Part shown: positions 55,604 to 57,919 of the stretch, piece after piece | How positions within the stretch are numbered: the first letter of the stretch is position 1 | How the letters are laid out: each line of letters starts with the position of its first letter | Assembly (NCBI GenBank): GCA_007132965.1 | Contig: SLNQ01000172.1 | Location: 1 to 57,919, forward strand | Length of the DNA: 57,919 nt | Source: Gemmatimonadota bacterium | GTDB taxonomy: Bacteria > Gemmatimonadota > Gemmatimonadetes > Longimicrobiales > Gaopeijiaceae | Reading direction: 5' to 3' | Program-made: the position numbers and the translations under genes | The notes under the pieces: model-generated | Database searches by the model: none | Seen by the model: only the letters and a program-made list of their open reading frames with translations | What the model was told of the DNA's origin: nothing

Positions 55604-57919
55604 TCAGTCCTGGCTGGCGCTGCTGGATCCGGCGAGACTCCGGGCGAATTCCTCCACCTGGAAGCACTCGATGAGGTCGCCCACCTTGATGTCGTTGAAG
55701 TTGGCGATGCCGATTCCGCATTCAAACCCCTCCCGAACCTCCTTGACGTCGTCCTTGAACCGTTTCAGGGACTCGATCTCGCCGGTGTAGACCACCGAAC
55801 CGTCCCGGATCAGGCGGACCTCTCCTTTGCGGTCGATGATCCCGTCCGTGACGTAGCACCCGGCAATGGTGCCCACCCGGGAGATCTTGAAGATCTCTCG
55901 GACCTCGGCGGTTCCCAGCACCGTCTCCCGCTCCTCGGGAGACAGCATTCCCTCCATGGCCTGGCGGATCTCGTCCACCGCCTCGTAGATCACGTCGTAG
56001 CTCCGGATGTCCACCCCACTGGACTCAGCCAGCTGCCGGGCGTTGGTGTCGGGTCGGATCCGGAAGCCGATGATCACGGCTCCAGCCGTCTCGGCCAGCA
56101 GCACGTCGGACTCGTTGATGCTCCCCACGCCCCGGTGAACGATCTCCACGCGCACCTCGTCGGTGGACAGCTGTTCCAGCGAGTCGGCCACTGCCTGCAC
56201 CGATCCGTCCACGTCGGCCTTGACGATAATGGGCAGCGAGCTCACCTCGCCCTCAGCCAGGAAGTGGGCAAAGTCGCCCAGCTTGAGGCCCCGGTCCTTG
56301 ATCCGGAGCTGTTTCTCCCGCTCCAGGCGCTGGCGGGTGCGGGCAATCTCGGCGGCCCGATCCGCTTCCATGACCTGAAGCGTATCTCCTGCCTGGGGCA
56401 CACCGCCCGCCCCCAGAATCTGCACGGGCCGGCCGGGAGGCGCCTCGTCTACCGGGTTGCCTCGTTCGTCCAGCATGGCCCGAACCTTTCCGTCGAATTT
56501 TCCGCAGATGAAGGCGTCTCCAACGCGGAGCGTCCCCTTCTGCACCAGGACGGTGACCACGGCCCCCTTGCCCACGTCCAGCTTGGATTCGATGACCGCG
56601 CCCTGGGCCTCCCGGTCCGGGTTGGCCTTCAACTCCAGGATCTCAGCCTGCAGGAGGATCTTCTCCAGGAGATCGTCGATACCCTGACCGGTCTTCGCCG
56701 AGATCTCGGCCACGAGTACCTCGCCACCGAACTCCTCCACGGTGACCTCGTGCTGGAGCAACTCCTGCTTGACCTTCATCGGGTCTGCACCGGGAAGGTC
56801 CATCTTGTTGACGGCCACCACGATGGGCACCCCCGCGTTCTTGGCGTGGGAGATGGCCTCAATGGTCTGGGGCATGATGGAGTCGTCAGCGGCCACCACC
56901 AGGACCACGATGTCGGTGACGTCGGCTCCCCTGGCCCGCATGGCGGTAAACGCCGCGTGTCCGGGGGTGTCGAGGAATGCGATGGAGCGACCGCCGTCCA
57001 ACTCCACGTGGTAGGCTCCGATGTGCTGCGTGATCCCGCCGGACTCGCCGGCCACCACGTTGGTCTTCCGGATGGAATCGAGGAGGAGGGTCTTCCCGTG
57101 GTCCACGTGTCCCATGATGGTGACCACCGGCGGCCGCGGCTCCAGGAGTTCCGGATCCTCGATTTCCTCCTCTTCCTCATCTTCGTCCGCGCCCGTGTAC
57201 TCCTCCTCGCGCACGGCGTTGAAGTTGAACTCCTCCAGGAGCAGTTCGATCTGGTCGAAGTCCAGGCGCTGGTTGATGGTGACCATCAGCCCCAGGTTCT
57301 TGAAGGCGGCGCTCACCAGGTCCGTCGAGGGAACATCGATGAGCTCGGAGAGCTCGGCCACCGTCAAGAACTCGTTGACCCGGACGGTCTTGGCTTCCTG
57401 CTCCTCCTGCTGCCGCTCTTCTTCTTCCTGGGCCGCCTGTTCCTCCTTGCTGGGCCGGGACGAGCTCTTGCGGCGACGCTTCTTGCCTCCGCCTTTCAGC
57501 TCAGCCATCACCCGCTGGATATTGTCCTGGACCGCGTCCTGGTCGACCCGCTTGCGGCGCTTCCCCTTCTTCTTGCCCTTCCGGCGTCCGTCGGGGGTGT
57601 AACCGTCGGCCTGGATCCGCACCTGGCCTCCCGGGCCGGCGCTGGCGGCGGGTACGGGCTTGGCTGCCGGAGCGTCCTCCTTCTTGCCTCCCCGGGCCTT
57701 GGCGGGCTTTCGTCGGGGCGTCGGCTGGTCCTTTCCAGCCATGTCCGACGGGAGCTTCAGCCTCCGGCGAGGACGGTCATCCGCGTCCTCGTCATCTGTG
57801 TCGTCCTCGGCGGTGTCGGCGGCCTCGGGCTCCTCGGCGGCTTCCGCCTGAACCGTGGGCTCTTCCTTTTCATCGGTGGCCGCCGTCTCGGCGGGAGCCT
57901 CCTCCGGCTCCTCGTCCGG
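55604..57919 (-). CDS. infB: Translation initiation factor IF-2 (5' end beyond window)
   Basis: VTIMGHVDHGKTLLLDSIR, DTPGHAAFTAMRARGADVTDIVVLVVAADD; the ORF stays open upstream of the listed Met to the window end. Confidence 0.97.
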   Translation of the reverse strand, partial: PDEEPEEAPAETAATDEKEEPTVQAEAAEEPEAADTAEDDTDDEDADDRPRRRLKLPSDMAGKDQPTPRRKPAKARGGKKEDAPAAKPVPAASAGPGGQVRIQADGYTPDGRRKGKKKGKRRKRVDQDAVQDNIQRVMAELKGGGKKRRRKSSSRPSKEEQAAQEEEERQQEEQEAKTVRVNEFLTVAELSELIDVPSTDLVSAAFKNLGLMVTINQRLDFDQIELLLEEFNFNAVREEEYTGADEDEEEEEIEDPELLEPRPPVVTIMGHVDHGKTLLLDSIRKTNVVAGESGGITQHIGAYHVELDGGRSIAFLDTPGHAAFTAMRARGADVTDIVVLVVAADDSIMPQTIEAISHAKNAGVPIVVAVNKMDLPGADPMKVKQELLQHEVTVEEFGGEVLVAEISAKTGQGIDDLLEKILLQAEILELKANPDREAQGAVIESKLDVGKGAVVTVLVQKGTLRVGDAFICGKFDGKVRAMLDERGNPVDEAPPGRPVQILGAGGVPQAGDTLQVMEADRAAEIARTRQRLEREKQLRIKDRGLKLGDFAHFLAEGEVSSLPIIVKADVDGSVQAVADSLEQLSTDEVRVEIVHRGVGSINESDVLLAETAGAVIIGFRIRPDTNARQLAESSGVDIRSYDVIYEAVDEIRQAMEGMLSPEERETVLGTAEVREIFKISRVGTIAGCYVTDGIIDRKGEVRLIRDGSVVYTGEIESLKRFKDDVKEVREGFECGIGIANFNDIKVGDLIECFQVEEFARSLAGSSSASQD

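Overview
The window is a 57.9-kb, very GC-rich, mostly minus-strand chromosomal segment. It carries about 50 protein-coding genes. I found no tRNA or rRNA gene, CRISPR array, transposase or phage gene by eye. Gene content (DUF4175/DUF4159, secreted M14/M48 peptidases, archaeal-type ProS, methylmalonyl-CoA epimerase) is suggestive of Gemmatimonadota or a relative; this taxonomic guess is inference. Conserved housekeeping blocks are: infB(partial)-DUF503-rbfA-truB-ribF-rpsO-pnp-M16-ald-dut; mreBCD-mrdA-rodA-accD-folC-hisS-proS-lysA-guaA; clpB; trxA-rsmI; valS. The less ordinary parts are: (i) a three-gene cassette joined by ATGA overlaps (30211-32662) in which each product ends in a type-1-copper-like cupredoxin domain, with three different predicted architectures (lipoprotein with beta-sandwich stalks, minimal lipoprotein, putative outer-membrane barrel fusion), preceded by an inverted repeat overlapping a consensus -35 box; (ii) a JAB/RadC-like (JAMM) domain fused to a DinG-type helicase that seems to need an upstream CTG start and has Ser in place of the first Fe-S cysteine; (iii) a trxA-rsmI-DUF4159-DUF4175-secreted protein-GATase-like envelope operon; (iv) a candidate sigma-54 promoter in front of an orphan NtrB-like histidine kinase; (v) a rod-like structured intergenic element between dut and mreB; (vi) hairpins in the rpsO-pnp spacer. 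All calls come from reading the sequence and the supplied ORF translations. No database search was run.
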